Below, piece by piece: positions 17,659 through 26,274 of a DNA stretch of 64,000 nucleotides. Both the position numbers and the translations under genes were made by a program. Below the pieces are notes generated by a model, which did not search any database, was not told the origin of the DNA, and was given only the letters and a program-made list of their open reading frames with translations. This DNA is from an uncultured Ruminococcus sp. (GTDB lineage Bacteria; Bacillota; Clostridia; Oscillospirales; Ruminococcaceae): positions 88,368-152,367 of the forward strand of contig CACZFN010000017.1 of NCBI GenBank assembly GCA_902780505.1. The letters are read 5' to 3'. Each line of letters starts with the position of its first letter. The first letter of the stretch is position 1.

Positions 17659-18750
17659 TTATATTAGCTTTCGCTCGTCACAGTATTCGCAAACAAGCAG
17701 ACTCTCGCTGCCCTTGAAGTAATGCGGCAGATAAAGCTCATGATTGGTGATGCAATTCGGGTTGTCACAGCTTATCCCCTTGTGCTTCCTGCCTATGACA
17801 AGCGGCAGACTCTTGCCATTGTCCTTTGATTCAAGCATAGTAAGGATAAGCGCCATTCTTACGTACATTCCGTACTTTGCCTGCTTGAAATAAAGCGCAC
17901 GCTCATCATCATCGACCTCCATAGCTATCTCGTCTACTCTCGGCAGCGGGTGAAGTATCACAAGGTCATGCTTTGCCGCTTCAAGCTTCCTGCGGTCAAG
18001 AATATAAAAGCCCTTCTGTGCGAGGTAATCCTCCTTTGATGCAAACCTTTCCTGCTGTATTCTTGTCATATACAATACATCAAGTTCGGGCATAGCTTCA
18101 TCAAGGCTTGTGACCTCACGGAATTCAAGTCCCGAAGCAGTAAGTATATCTTTTATATATACCGGCAAAGCAAGCTCGGCAGTAGATATCAGTACAAACC
18201 TGTTATTCTTAAAGCAGGACATTGCCTTTATAAGCGAATGTACAGTCCTGCCGTTTTTAAGATCACCGCAAAGACCTATCGTCAGCCCTTCAAGTGTTCC
18301 CTTTTCTTCTTTCAGTGTAAGCAGGTCAGTAAGCGTCTGCGTCGGGTGAAGATGCCCGCCGTCACCCGCATTTATTACAGGACATTCCGCAGTCAGCGCC
18401 GCCGCTTTTACTGAACCCGCCAGCGGGTGACGCATAACAAGTATATCCGAATATGTAGAAACTATCTTTGTCGTGTCCTTTAGGTTCTCCCCCTTTGCTA
18501 CGGAAGATGTTGCAGGGTTGTCAAATCCGATAATGGTCCCGCCGAGCCTCAGCATTGCCGTCTGAAACGACATCTGCGTTCTTGTCGAGGGTTCATAGAA
18601 AAGCGTCCCCATTATCCTGCCCTTGCAGCTTTCCATATAGCGCTCAGGCTCTTTGATGATACCGTGTGCCCTTTCAAGCAGCGAAAGCCACCAGTCAACA
18701 GGGTAATCATTAAGGTCAATAAGGTTTAAGAATTTATTGTCAGCCGCCAT
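17659..18750 (-). CDS. pyrB: Aspartate carbamoyltransferase with fused PyrI-like zinc domain
   Basis: 363 residues, about 50 longer than a standard catalytic chain. Residues 1-310 are PyrB: carbamoyl-phosphate loop EPSTRTQMSF, HPTQTLTDLLT, and the aspartate-binding HPLPRVDEI. The extra C-terminus has CDNPNC...CEYC spaced like the four-Cys zinc domain at the end of E. coli PyrI (regulatory chain), here without the PyrI nucleotide-binding domain. It makes carbamoyl aspartate in pyrimidine synthesis. The gene stands alone with its own promoter; no other pyr gene or attenuator is seen. The zinc tail may hold catalytic trimers together without allosteric control (inference). Confidence 0.95.
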   Translation of the reverse strand: MAADNKFLNLIDLNDYPVDWWLSLLERAHGIIKEPERYMESCKGRIMGTLFYEPSTRTQMSFQTAMLRLGGTIIGFDNPATSSVAKGENLKDTTKIVSTYSDILVMRHPLAGSVKAAALTAECPVINAGDGGHLHPTQTLTDLLTLKEEKGTLEGLTIGLCGDLKNGRTVHSLIKAMSCFKNNRFVLISTAELALPVYIKDILTASGLEFREVTSLDEAMPELDVLYMTRIQQERFASKEDYLAQKGFYILDRRKLEAAKHDLVILHPLPRVDEIAMEVDDDERALYFKQAKYGMYVRMALILTMLESKDNGKSLPLVIGRKHKGISCDNPNCITNHELYLPHYFKGSESLLVCEYCDERKLI

Positions 18751-18792
18751 ATTTATACCGTCCTTTGCTTACCGAATTCTTTCATCTGTATT

Positions 18793-18821
18793 ATTATACC
18801 ACACAAGGGCACATATTTCAA
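18793..18821 (-). promoter_or_regulatory. pyrB promoter
   Basis: On the minus strand TTGAAA (18816-18821), 17-bp spacer, TATAAT (18793-18798). No PyrR-type hairpin attenuator is visible in the ~40-base leader. Confidence 0.75.
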
Positions 18822-18856
18822 TAGCCCGCAAAAAATTTTACACACCTCCGCTGATG

Positions 18857-18885
18857 TTGACGGACCGCCCTGAAAGTGCTATAAT
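18857..18885 (+). promoter_or_regulatory. Promoter of the unknown gene at 18925
   Basis: TTGACG (18857-18862), 17-bp spacer, TATAAT (18880-18885), divergent from the pyrB promoter. Confidence 0.8.
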
Positions 18886-18924
18886 AATACTACAGCCATA
18901 TTTTGTAAGGGAGGTATTTTCATC

Positions 18925-19821
18925 ATGCCTGGACTTTTCAAAAAACGCCCGTCCCAAACCCCTGCTGTATGCGGGGGCACTAACAGGACAATTGACGAAA
19001 ACGCACCCAAAAATATAACCTCGGAAATAATCACCTGTTTTGATGTCCGTTCAAAGCTGCCTTATGATATAAACAATAAAGCTGCTGACAGGCTGTCTTA
19101 TATAGCCGCTTTTGCAGCAAAGTGCAGTTTTGGTACTCTTGTCTGCCTTCAGAAAGAACAGAACTTTGAAAAAAGCACCTCCGCCTCCGGCTTTTTTGTC
19201 GTAAAGGAGGATATTCTCACTCCCCTTGCCCTTTTAGTTAAAAAGCACAATATCGCCTTAAAAAATGGCTTTCATTCCTTTACAAGTGGTCTGCCGCAGA
19301 ACTTCGGCGGGGATATAAACATATTATATGAAAGCGGAGAAAAGATAAGCATATCTGACAATCAGACATCCGTCCTTTCCCGCCCCGCAGCAGAGGATAT
19401 CTGTCAGGTGTTTGAAAAAGCTATGTCCGGTGAGTGTGCTGTGCTCCCCGGTGCTGACAGTATCAGTGATATTCTTTTTGAAGAAAAGTCCCCTGACGGC
19501 AGCTTTTCCCGTATTTTATTCAGAACAGACGGCTCGACAGGCGTCGTGATCGAAGACAGCCGCTATCAGGATCAGACATCATACCATAATGAAAAACCCG
19601 CAGATATCGAAAAAACGCAAAAGATCCTTTCGCTTGTATCACAAAGCAGCATACTCGCCTGGGCGGGACTGCCTGAGAGAACTGCCAGGGCAAGCAGTGA
19701 CAAGACACTTACATTCACCTTTAATGACGGCAGCAGTATAGTCGTCAGCAATAATACCCTGCTGCCCCCGAAACTCTCAGCTGCGTTTTTTAATATCCAG
19801 CTTGAAATATCTAAAGTTTAG
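18925..19821 (+). CDS. Conserved-looking protein of unknown function
   Basis: 298 residues, cytoplasmic by composition, with no signal peptide, membrane helix or motif I recognise. GGGAGG precedes the ATG and the gene has its own promoter, so it is real. The stop is 11 bp before the MATE exporter gene, which has no promoter of its own, so the two form an operon. The sequence alternates beta-type stretches (GTLVCLQKEQ, FSRILFRTDGSTGVVIEDS, LTFTFNDGSSIVVSNN). It may assist or regulate export, but nothing in the sequence proves this. Confidence 0.75.
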   Translation: MPGLFKKRPSQTPAVCGGTNRTIDENAPKNITSEIITCFDVRSKLPYDINNKAADRLSYIAAFAAKCSFGTLVCLQKEQNFEKSTSASGFFVVKEDILTPLALLVKKHNIALKNGFHSFTSGLPQNFGGDINILYESGEKISISDNQTSVLSRPAAEDICQVFEKAMSGECAVLPGADSISDILFEEKSPDGSFSRILFRTDGSTGVVIEDSRYQDQTSYHNEKPADIEKTQKILSLVSQSSILAWAGLPERTARASSDKTLTFTFNDGSSIVVSNNTLLPPKLSAAFFNIQLEISKV

Positions 19822-19832
19822 GAAGGCTTTTT

Positions 19833-21191
19833 ATGCAGCAGGAAAATACAGATAAACGAATATATATCTTAAATGAAGAAAAACCCGCCAAGGCTGTGAT
19901 ATCCCTCGGTGTGCCGCTTATAGCGGGGATGTTTATAATGGTTCTGTATAATCTGGTCGATACTTATTTTATAGGCCTTATGCATGACGATTATAAGCTT
20001 GCCGCCGTAAACCTCGCTTACCCGATAATGATGATATCCGCAGCGGTATCAAACATAGTAGGTTCAGGCGCTTCATCACTTATAGCACGCCGCCTTGGTG
20101 CGCAAGACACAAAAATGGCTGAACACACACTTACAGTATCCTTCCTTCTCACCGCTGTAAACAGTGCTGCCGTCACGACCGCAGGGCTTGTCTTTTTGCA
20201 AAGGATAGTAAGGATGCTCGGTGCCAAGCAAAACACCCTTGCCTACACTGCCGACTATACACGTATTATTCTGATCGGCAGTTTGTTTACCATAGGCAGC
20301 CTTACAGTAGGCGCATTGCTGCGAAGCGAAGGCTCTGTAAAGCTCTCTGTTGCCGGTATGATAACGGGAACTGTCGCTAATATCATTCTTGATCCGCTGT
20401 TTATATTTGTTTTCGATATGGGTGTCAGCGGTGCTGCAGCGGCAACAGTCATCGGCAACGCATTAAGCCTTGCCGTATCACTTTTCTTCTACCTGAAAGG
20501 CAGGACGATACTCCGCCCGCGCCTTAATTATATCCGCCCGACAAGGGATATCGTAAAAGACATATACTTTGTCGGACTTCCCGCTTCCCTTGAAACCCTG
20601 CTGACCTCCGGGGCGTATATAGTAAACAATAACCTTGCCGTTTCCTATGGCGAGCTTACTGTTACAGCTGTAGGTGTAGCCCAGAAGATAATGACACTCG
20701 GCAACTATATCTATCAGGGCTTTGCATCAGGCACTCAGCCGTTAATGGGCTATAACTTCGGCGCCGGGAATTATAAGCGTATGCTGTCAGTCCTTCGTGC
20801 AGGCGTTATTGTCGTAAGCCTGACAGAGCTTGTGGTTATGGCGGTATACGGCATTTTTGCACCTTACCTTATAGGTGCTTTTTCAAAAACGGGTGAAGTC
20901 ATCACCCTCGGCGCAAAGGTACTGCGTACTATAATGTTCGTTCTCCCCTTTGCAGGGGCAACATCTATGTGCCGGATGTCCTTTCAGGCAATGGGCAAAC
21001 CGGGATCTGCATTTATTATCACACTTATAAGGCAGGGATTTCTGTACGTGCCGCTTCTGCTTTTGCTTGATCGCCTGCTCGGCTTTAACGGCATGATCTG
21101 GGCACAGCCCATCACCGAGGTCATAATGATGTGTTTTTCCGTAGCTTTGCTAAGCAGGACTATTATTTCATATCAGCGCAAAAACAAATAA
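19833..21191 (+). CDS. MATE-family multidrug/Na+ antiporter
   Basis: 452 residues with about 12 membrane helices in two six-helix halves, the MATE layout. Typical segments are PLIAGMFIMVLYNLVDTYFI at the first helix, GSGASSLIARRLGA after helix 2, and QPLMGYNFGAGNYKRM at the start of the second half. These proteins export drugs or metabolites using a sodium or proton gradient; the substrate is not predictable. GGAAGG lies before the ATG. Second gene of the operon begun at 18925. A long inverted structure follows it. Confidence 0.95.
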   Translation: MQQENTDKRIYILNEEKPAKAVISLGVPLIAGMFIMVLYNLVDTYFIGLMHDDYKLAAVNLAYPIMMISAAVSNIVGSGASSLIARRLGAQDTKMAEHTLTVSFLLTAVNSAAVTTAGLVFLQRIVRMLGAKQNTLAYTADYTRIILIGSLFTIGSLTVGALLRSEGSVKLSVAGMITGTVANIILDPLFIFVFDMGVSGAAAATVIGNALSLAVSLFFYLKGRTILRPRLNYIRPTRDIVKDIYFVGLPASLETLLTSGAYIVNNNLAVSYGELTVTAVGVAQKIMTLGNYIYQGFASGTQPLMGYNFGAGNYKRMLSVLRAGVIVVSLTELVVMAVYGIFAPYLIGAFSKTGEVITLGAKVLRTIMFVLPFAGATSMCRMSFQAMGKPGSAFIITLIRQGFLYVPLLLLLDRLLGFNGMIWAQPITEVIMMCFSVALLSRTIISYQRKNK

Positions 21192-21282
21192 ATCACCCCC
21201 GAATATAAGCGCAGCAGCGATATAGGAGTATTTGAATAGCCAAGTTCTGTGTTCGCTGCTGCTAAAAGAAGAAAGAATAAAG

Positions 21283-21349
21283 AATAATAAAGGTGTCCGC
21301 TTTGCGGACAGGTATTAAAAAAATCGCCGAAGGCGATACCTTCATTATT
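21283..21349. terminator. Composite inverted repeat after the MATE gene
   Basis: Two small hairpins (GTCCGC/GCGGAC and ATCGCC/GGCGAT) are nested inside a larger imperfect palindrome whose arms read AATAATAAAGGT and ACCTTCATTATT. Likely a terminator between the convergent MATE and histidine kinase genes. Confidence 0.6.
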
Positions 21350-21374
21350 ATTTCTTATTTATTAGTAACGCAAA

Positions 21375-21405
21375 GACACTTCTGCCGTGATACAGCAGAA
21401 GTGTC
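21375..21405. repeat. Recurrent 31-bp hairpin, copy 1 (terminator type)
   Basis: GACACTTCTGC...GCAGAAGTGTC. The same 31-bp hairpin occurs at 44477-44507 and, with changes, at 60071-60101, each time between genes at an operon end. Copies 1 and 2 also share about 30 bases after the hairpin (ACTTCT.TATTGC.CC.GCGC). Confidence 0.8.
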
Positions 21406-21472
21406 GGATATAAAACTTCTATATTGCGCCTGCGCATACTTCGGGGGTTGATATCTTTGCCTGCAAAAGTCA

Positions 21473-22855
21473 TTATCCTTTGCTTTTTTCTTTCTGCGCT
21501 GTGCCCTTTCCCTTTACAAGAACAGCCGTGAACAGTATGCCTCCGTCAGTGTTCTTTGCGCTTATGCTGCCCTTGTGGGCAAGCACTATCGCCTTTGCGA
21601 TAGAAAGCCCTATGCCGCTTCCGCCTGTTTCACGGGTGCGTGAACTGTCCTCACGGTAAAACCTGTCAAAAAGCTTTGGCAGGCTTTTTTCATCAATAGG
21701 TTCTCCTTTGTTGAATACACAAAGCCTTACCTCCCTGCCCTGTTTTTTTAGCGAAAGCTTGATAGTGCTTCCTTCGTCTGCGTATTTCACGGCATTCTCG
21801 GTAAGTATGCTTGTCAGTTCCCTCACCGACGCTTCATCACCCGTGAAAATAAGTCCCTCCTCAACATCAAGTGTTAAGTCCTTGTTCTTTGACTTTGCAA
21901 GGGTTATAAAAGGCTCTGCTGTGTCTATCACGGCATCTGATATGTTAAAATCGGTTATAACAAGTTCGCTTTTTACCTCGTCCTCCATTTTTGCAAGCTT
22001 TAAAAGCCTTGCTACAAGCTCTGAAAGCCGCTTTGTCTGGTTCTTTATACTGTCAAGCCATTCGTTCTCGCCGCTTAGCATCTCTATCACTTCGGTGTTT
22101 GCCGAAATAATTGCAAGCGGTGTTTTTATCTCGTGCCCCGCATCTGTTATAAACTGCTTCTGGCGTTCCATATTTTCAACCATAGGCTTTATAGCCCTGC
22201 GCGAAAATACTGCTACAAGTACAGTGACCACTATAAGTGATGCAAACGCTACCAGACATGATATCATCAGAAAACTCTGCGCTGTTGATATGTCGGAATT
22301 AAAATCAACAACTATAACGAGCTTCCCGTTGTCATTATCTGCAATAAGGTATTTGTAGTTGTCAAGGTATCCTGTTTCTTTTTCAAGGGCAAGTATCTCC
22401 TCGGCAAACTTCTTGGCTTCCTTTGCGGAAAGCGCCGCTATGTGGCTTGTGTTTATCTGGGTTATTTCGTTTTTTTCGTTTGTCTTTACCGTGAAAAACC
22501 TTGTGCTGTAGCGCATTTCAATATCAACTTCACCCGGACCTATAACTGAACTGAGTTTCCTGCTGCTCCCTCCCCTTGATGATGAAGTGCTCTGCTCTGA
22601 ATGGCTGTCAGGCATCTCGGGCGGTTCGCCGTCGGGCTTTGATGAGGGGGAAACATTGTATCTCTTTTTAAGGCTCGGATCTGTCATCTCGATAAAACTG
22701 CCCCCGCCCGCTGAAAGTTCAGAAAGCAGTGTGTCGGCGCGTTTGTCAAGGTTGTAGAAATTTATCCCGTTGATCAGAACTACTATTATAAGCTCAACTA
22801 TAAACAAGGATATCACAACAATAAGTACAAGCTTGCGCCTTAATTTTCCAAACAT
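21473..22855 (-). CDS. Two-component sensor histidine kinase
   Basis: 460 residues. Membrane helices lie at about residues 9-30 and 195-220, with an extracellular sensor domain between them that contains a Pro/Ser-rich stretch (residues 68-100). Cytoplasmic part: HisKA with ITDAGHEIKTPLAI (phospho-acceptor His), then a HATPase domain with ENAVKYA (N box) and GGSGIGLSIAKAI (G box). GGGAGAAATT lies before the ATG. It is 13 bp after the response regulator gene and forms a pair with it. The signal is unknown; the position opposite a polyphosphate-type cluster with OmpR-like repeats suggests an envelope or phosphate signal. Confidence 0.95.
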   Translation of the reverse strand: MFGKLRRKLVLIVVISLFIVELIIVVLINGINFYNLDKRADTLLSELSAGGGSFIEMTDPSLKKRYNVSPSSKPDGEPPEMPDSHSEQSTSSSRGGSSRKLSSVIGPGEVDIEMRYSTRFFTVKTNEKNEITQINTSHIAALSAKEAKKFAEEILALEKETGYLDNYKYLIADNDNGKLVIVVDFNSDISTAQSFLMISCLVAFASLIVVTVLVAVFSRRAIKPMVENMERQKQFITDAGHEIKTPLAIISANTEVIEMLSGENEWLDSIKNQTKRLSELVARLLKLAKMEDEVKSELVITDFNISDAVIDTAEPFITLAKSKNKDLTLDVEEGLIFTGDEASVRELTSILTENAVKYADEGSTIKLSLKKQGREVRLCVFNKGEPIDEKSLPKLFDRFYREDSSRTRETGGSGIGLSIAKAIVLAHKGSISAKNTDGGILFTAVLVKGKGTAQKEKSKG

Positions 22856-22868
22856 AATTTCTCCCTTA

Positions 22869-23543
22869 TCATGTCTTCTTTTCGAGCGTGTATCCCGCGC
22901 CCCTTACCGCCTTGATGTTTATATCCGCATCAAGCTGTGTCAGCTTTTTTCTCAGGTATGATATGTATACCCATACAACATTTATCTCGCTCTCGCTGTC
23001 ATAGCCCCAGATCTTTTCCATAAACCTTTCTGTCGAAATAAGCACATTCGGGTTGTTCATAAGCATTTCAAGCATCTGGAACTCCTTGCTCGCAAGTCGC
23101 AGGCTCCCCTTTTTGGTGCAAAGCTCAAATGTCGAACGGTTAAGCGTAACATTTCCCATTTGCAGGTCATTCGGCGCTATCTCCGACTTTCTTCGGCACA
23201 TTGCCCTTATCCTTGCTAAAAGTTCACCCATTGCAAACGGCTTTGTAAGGTAATCATCCGCCCCCGCATCAAGGCCTTCTATCCTGTCATCAACATCACT
23301 CTTTGCTGTCAGGAACAAAACAGGTGCCGCTATCCCTTTGGCTCTTAGATTTTTCAGCACATCAATGCCGTTCATTTTCGGCATCATTATATCAAGCACA
23401 ATGCAGTCATAATCATCAGCAAGGCCGTAATTGTAAGCGTCCTCGCCATTGTAAACGGCATCTACATAGTAATGGTTATGCTTGAGCACAGCACTTATCG
23501 CGTTAGCCATTTCCTTTTCATCCTCTGCCAGGAGTATTTTCAT
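22869..23543 (-). CDS. OmpR-family response regulator
   Basis: 224 residues from the ATG at 23543 (AGAGGG ribosome site); an upstream in-frame start would overlap the preceding gene. Receiver domain: EDE near residue 8, phospho-Asp in CIVLDIMMPKMNG, TAKSDVDDR, and the Lys of DYLTKPF. Winged-helix output domain in the second half, ending INVVWVYISYLRKKL and VRGAGYTLE. Lies one base after the stop of the coiled-coil membrane protein gene and 13 bp before the kinase. It probably binds the 11-bp-period repeats at 24725-24763 and controls the divergent operon. Confidence 0.96.
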   Translation of the reverse strand: MKILLAEDEKEMANAISAVLKHNHYYVDAVYNGEDAYNYGLADDYDCIVLDIMMPKMNGIDVLKNLRAKGIAAPVLFLTAKSDVDDRIEGLDAGADDYLTKPFAMGELLARIRAMCRRKSEIAPNDLQMGNVTLNRSTFELCTKKGSLRLASKEFQMLEMLMNNPNVLISTERFMEKIWGYDSESEINVVWVYISYLRKKLTQLDADINIKAVRGAGYTLEKKT

Positions 23544-23544
23544 A

Positions 23545-24525
23545 TCAGTTTCCCTCTTTCTGTGAACTGCTGTCAGCCTGTGAGCTGTCATCAGCCTTTT
23601 TCATTTTTGCAGGCGGGGTTTCAAGCCCTGTGTCGCCCGTTTCCTCCGCTTTCTTTGCAAGGTCATCTGCTATAGCTTCAAATACTTTTACGTCACGGTC
23701 AAAGTTTTTCTGCATTTCTTCCTCTGAATCCTGCAATGTCTTTACAGGCCTGCGCATTGCAAGCACAACATCATAAGGCATTGATTCATACTTTATCTCG
23801 TTTGCAAAGAACTTGAAGTTGAGCGAAAGCCCGTTTTCTGTCATATACTTGTTATCGGGGTAGTCTTTGGGGAAGTCCTTGTACATCACCCCCAGGAAAT
23901 CGGGATCGGTATTTGAATCAACTATCATAAAAAGATTATCCGCCGTCTGAAGCTGTGCAAGCGCCTTTGCCTGATTTGAAGTCTGCGACATATCCGAACT
24001 GTTCGGGTTAAGCGGGCAGGCGATTATCTGAACATATACCTCACCGTCGCCGTTCCTGTCGTCAACATACCCTTCAAAGAACTTTTCAAGCTCGTCCGTT
24101 CTGAATTCAAGCCCGTTGTTTGCAAGTATCACGACCGTCATATCAGGCTTTGTGCGTGATACCGCATCATAGATTATATATGCCGCCGCCAGCGCCATTG
24201 CAAGTATAAATATAATAAGTATCTTGTAATGGTACCATATGTTTGCGATCTTTTCAAAACCGTGGAGCTGTCTTATCTCGTCATGCTCCTCGCTTATCCT
24301 GTCGGAACTCTCTATTACCCCGCTTTTAAGCTTCATCAGCTCTACCTTATCTCGTTTGAGCTGTTCCTCACGCTGCTTTTCACGCTCACGCTCGGCTTTT
24401 ATTCTTTCTGCCTTCTGTTCCTGCAAAGCCCTCTCGCTGTCCTCGCGGGAACGCCTTTCTTTCTGTGCAAGTTCCCTTTCATATTCAAAATCATCATCAG
24501 GTATAAGATTATTGTTATCGTTCAT
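23545..24525 (-). CDS. Coiled-coil single-pass membrane protein of unknown function
   Basis: 326 residues: an acidic N-terminus, a charged Glu/Arg/Lys coiled coil at about residues 14-68, a membrane helix at about 101-119 and a ~200-residue extracellular domain. No signal peptide; orientation cytoplasmic N-terminus by the positive-inside rule. I do not recognise the outer domain. It is the first gene of the operon that continues with the response regulator and histidine kinase, and its TGA ends one base before the regulator ATG, so translation is coupled. It may act as an accessory sensor for the two-component system, or in the function of the divergent VTC cluster. Confidence 0.7.
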   Translation of the reverse strand: MNDNNNLIPDDDFEYERELAQKERRSREDSERALQEQKAERIKAEREREKQREEQLKRDKVELMKLKSGVIESSDRISEEHDEIRQLHGFEKIANIWYHYKILIIFILAMALAAAYIIYDAVSRTKPDMTVVILANNGLEFRTDELEKFFEGYVDDRNGDGEVYVQIIACPLNPNSSDMSQTSNQAKALAQLQTADNLFMIVDSNTDPDFLGVMYKDFPKDYPDNKYMTENGLSLNFKFFANEIKYESMPYDVVLAMRRPVKTLQDSEEEMQKNFDRDVKVFEAIADDLAKKAEETGDTGLETPPAKMKKADDSSQADSSSQKEGN

Positions 24526-24545
24526 TTATATTATACACACCCTTG

Positions 24546-24779
24546 TTTAAAGTTACTTTAAATCACTGTATAACATTTATTATACTATACAATTATTAAT
24601 ATATTATGAAGTGAGGGCGATAATTTGCAGAAATCTTTCTTACTCAGGGCAATACATATGCCAGACTGCCCCTGTTTCTTTATAAAAGTGCCTGTTTAAG
24701 CGGCTTTTTACTGCTTTTCAAAACTTTAGGTAAACTTTAAGTAAAAATTAAGGTTCATTTTAGGTTGGTGCCTTATAAT
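24546..24779 (+). promoter_or_regulatory. Divergent control region with 11-bp-period direct repeats
   Basis: The 309-bp gap 24526-24834 has no gene. TTTAGG (24725), TTTAAG (24736), ATTAAG (24747) and TTTTAG (24758) are exactly 11 bp apart, the layout bound by OmpR/PhoP-type dimers. The -10 box TATAAT (24774-24779) follows, but the -35 place (24751-24756) is poor and lies inside the repeats, the mark of an activated promoter. Near the divergent gene two TTTAAA units (24546, 24557) are also 11 bp apart. Confidence 0.65.
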
Positions 24780-24834
24780 AAAACCATAGCAAAGAGAGAA
24801 ATGCTCTTAAAATCCATTTAAGGAAGTGACCACT

Positions 24835-25557
24835 ATGGCAGGACAGATATTTGAAAGAGTGGAAAAGAAATATCTTCTCAATGAATACCAGTATTCCGAA
24901 CTTCAGAAAGTGCTCAAAGGCAGGTTTCAGGTAGATAATTACGGCAAGACGACCATCAATAATATATACTACGATACTCCCGACAGTCTGCTGATAAGGC
25001 GTTCGATAGAAAAACCCGTGTATAAGGAAAAGCTTAGGGTGCGAAGCTACGGCAAGGCTGATGAAGACACAAAGGTTTTTATCGAGCTTAAAAAGAAATA
25101 CAAGGGCGTTGTCTATAAAAGAAGAACAAGCATGAAGCTTAAAGACAGTGACAGCTTCCTTGCCTGCAAGACAAAGCCGCAGAAGTCCCCGCAGATAGAA
25201 AACGAAATACAGTATTTTATGAATTTCTATCAGGACATTGCCCCTATGATGTATATAGGCTATGACAGAATAGCAATGTTCGGGCTTGAAAATAAAGATC
25301 TCAGGATAACATTTGATACCAACATCAGATACAGAACTGATGATCTGAGGCTTGATAAAGGCTCACACGGCATACAGCTCCTTGAAAAAGGGCAGACACT
25401 TATGGAAATAAAGATCCCGGGCGTTATGCCGCTGTGGCTTTCAAAAGAACTTTCAAGACTCGGTATCTTCCCGACAAACTTTTCTAAGTACGGGAGGGCA
25501 TACACAAAGGTTTTTATGGATAATTATGAAAAGGGTAGGGTGAATTACTGTGCTTGA
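24835..25557 (+). CDS. VTC-domain protein (polyphosphate-polymerase-type tunnel fold)
   Basis: 240 residues from the ATG at 24835; a GTG at 24826 overlaps the AAGGAAG ribosome site. The VTC/CYTH-type motifs are visible: ERVEKKYLLNEYQY at the start, then IYYDTPDSLLIRRSIEKP, YKEKLRVRSYG, FIELKKKYKGVVYKRR and LMEIKIPGVMPLWLS, supplying the basic tunnel residues and acidic metal ligands. In yeast Vtc4 this fold makes polyphosphate from ATP; in bacteria the function is rarely tested. It heads an operon with a DUF4956 membrane protein (8-bp overlap) and a Cthe_2159-type lipoprotein, a recurrent Clostridia neighbourhood, though the usual CotH-type kinase gene is not seen here. Confidence 0.88.
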   Translation: MAGQIFERVEKKYLLNEYQYSELQKVLKGRFQVDNYGKTTINNIYYDTPDSLLIRRSIEKPVYKEKLRVRSYGKADEDTKVFIELKKKYKGVVYKRRTSMKLKDSDSFLACKTKPQKSPQIENEIQYFMNFYQDIAPMMYIGYDRIAMFGLENKDLRITFDTNIRYRTDDLRLDKGSHGIQLLEKGQTLMEIKIPGVMPLWLSKELSRLGIFPTNFSKYGRAYTKVFMDNYEKGRVNYCA

Positions 25558-26248
25558 TAATATGTTTAGATCAATACTTGATACAGCATCAGACGGAACT
25601 ATTGAATTGACCGGATCGGATTTTATGATCTGTACTCTCACGGCGATAGCGCTCGGGCTTATAATTGCAGCAGCTTTCCGCTATAAACACAATATGACAA
25701 AGGGCTTTTCGGTAACGCTTGCACTTCTTCCCGCGGCGGTGGCACTTGTCATAACACTTGTAAACGGCAACCTCGGTACAGGCGTTGCGGTAATGGGTGC
25801 TTTCTCACTTGTAAGGTTCCGTTCAATACCTGGTTCTGCCAAAGACATCTGCGCTATCTTCGTATCAATGGCGGCCGGCCTTGCAGCAGCAACAGGCTTT
25901 ATTGCAGTAGGTTTTATATTCACAGTGCTTATATGCCTGCTAAATATCGTGTATACGTCGATCCCGCTTGAAAAGAAGGATAAAAACGAAAAAGAACTCC
26001 GCGTAGTTATTCCCGAAGGGCTTGACTATACAAATATATTTGACGACCTTTTTGAAAAGTATCTTGATTCTTACACACTTGACAGCGTTAAAACAACAAA
26101 TATGGGCAGCTTATTCAAGCTTGACTATACTATAAGTCCCAAGAGCGCCGACGACGAAAGAAAGCTTATAGATAAAATAAGAGAAAGAAACGGCAACCTT
26201 GAGATCGCTGTATTAAGAAAACAGTCTTTGGTCAAAGAAGAACTCTGA
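25550..26248 (+). CDS. DUF4956 membrane protein
   Basis: 232 residues. Four or five membrane helices lie in the first ~140 residues (ALGLIIAAAFRY, VALVITLVNG, IFVSMAAGLAAATGF, FIFTVLICLLNIVY) with the family-typical GAFSLVRFRSIPGSAKDI loop, then a cytoplasmic ferredoxin-like tail of about 90 residues. Start GTG at 25550 overlaps the VTC gene stop by 8 bp. In related genomes this family pairs with VTC proteins, so it may be the membrane channel or anchor for the VTC product. That role is inference. Confidence 0.88.
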   Translation: MLDNMFRSILDTASDGTIELTGSDFMICTLTAIALGLIIAAAFRYKHNMTKGFSVTLALLPAAVALVITLVNGNLGTGVAVMGAFSLVRFRSIPGSAKDICAIFVSMAAGLAAATGFIAVGFIFTVLICLLNIVYTSIPLEKKDKNEKELRVVIPEGLDYTNIFDDLFEKYLDSYTLDSVKTTNMGSLFKLDYTISPKSADDERKLIDKIRERNGNLEIAVLRKQSLVKEEL

Positions 26249-26274
26249 CCTGACTATCCTAAGGAAGATGTAAA

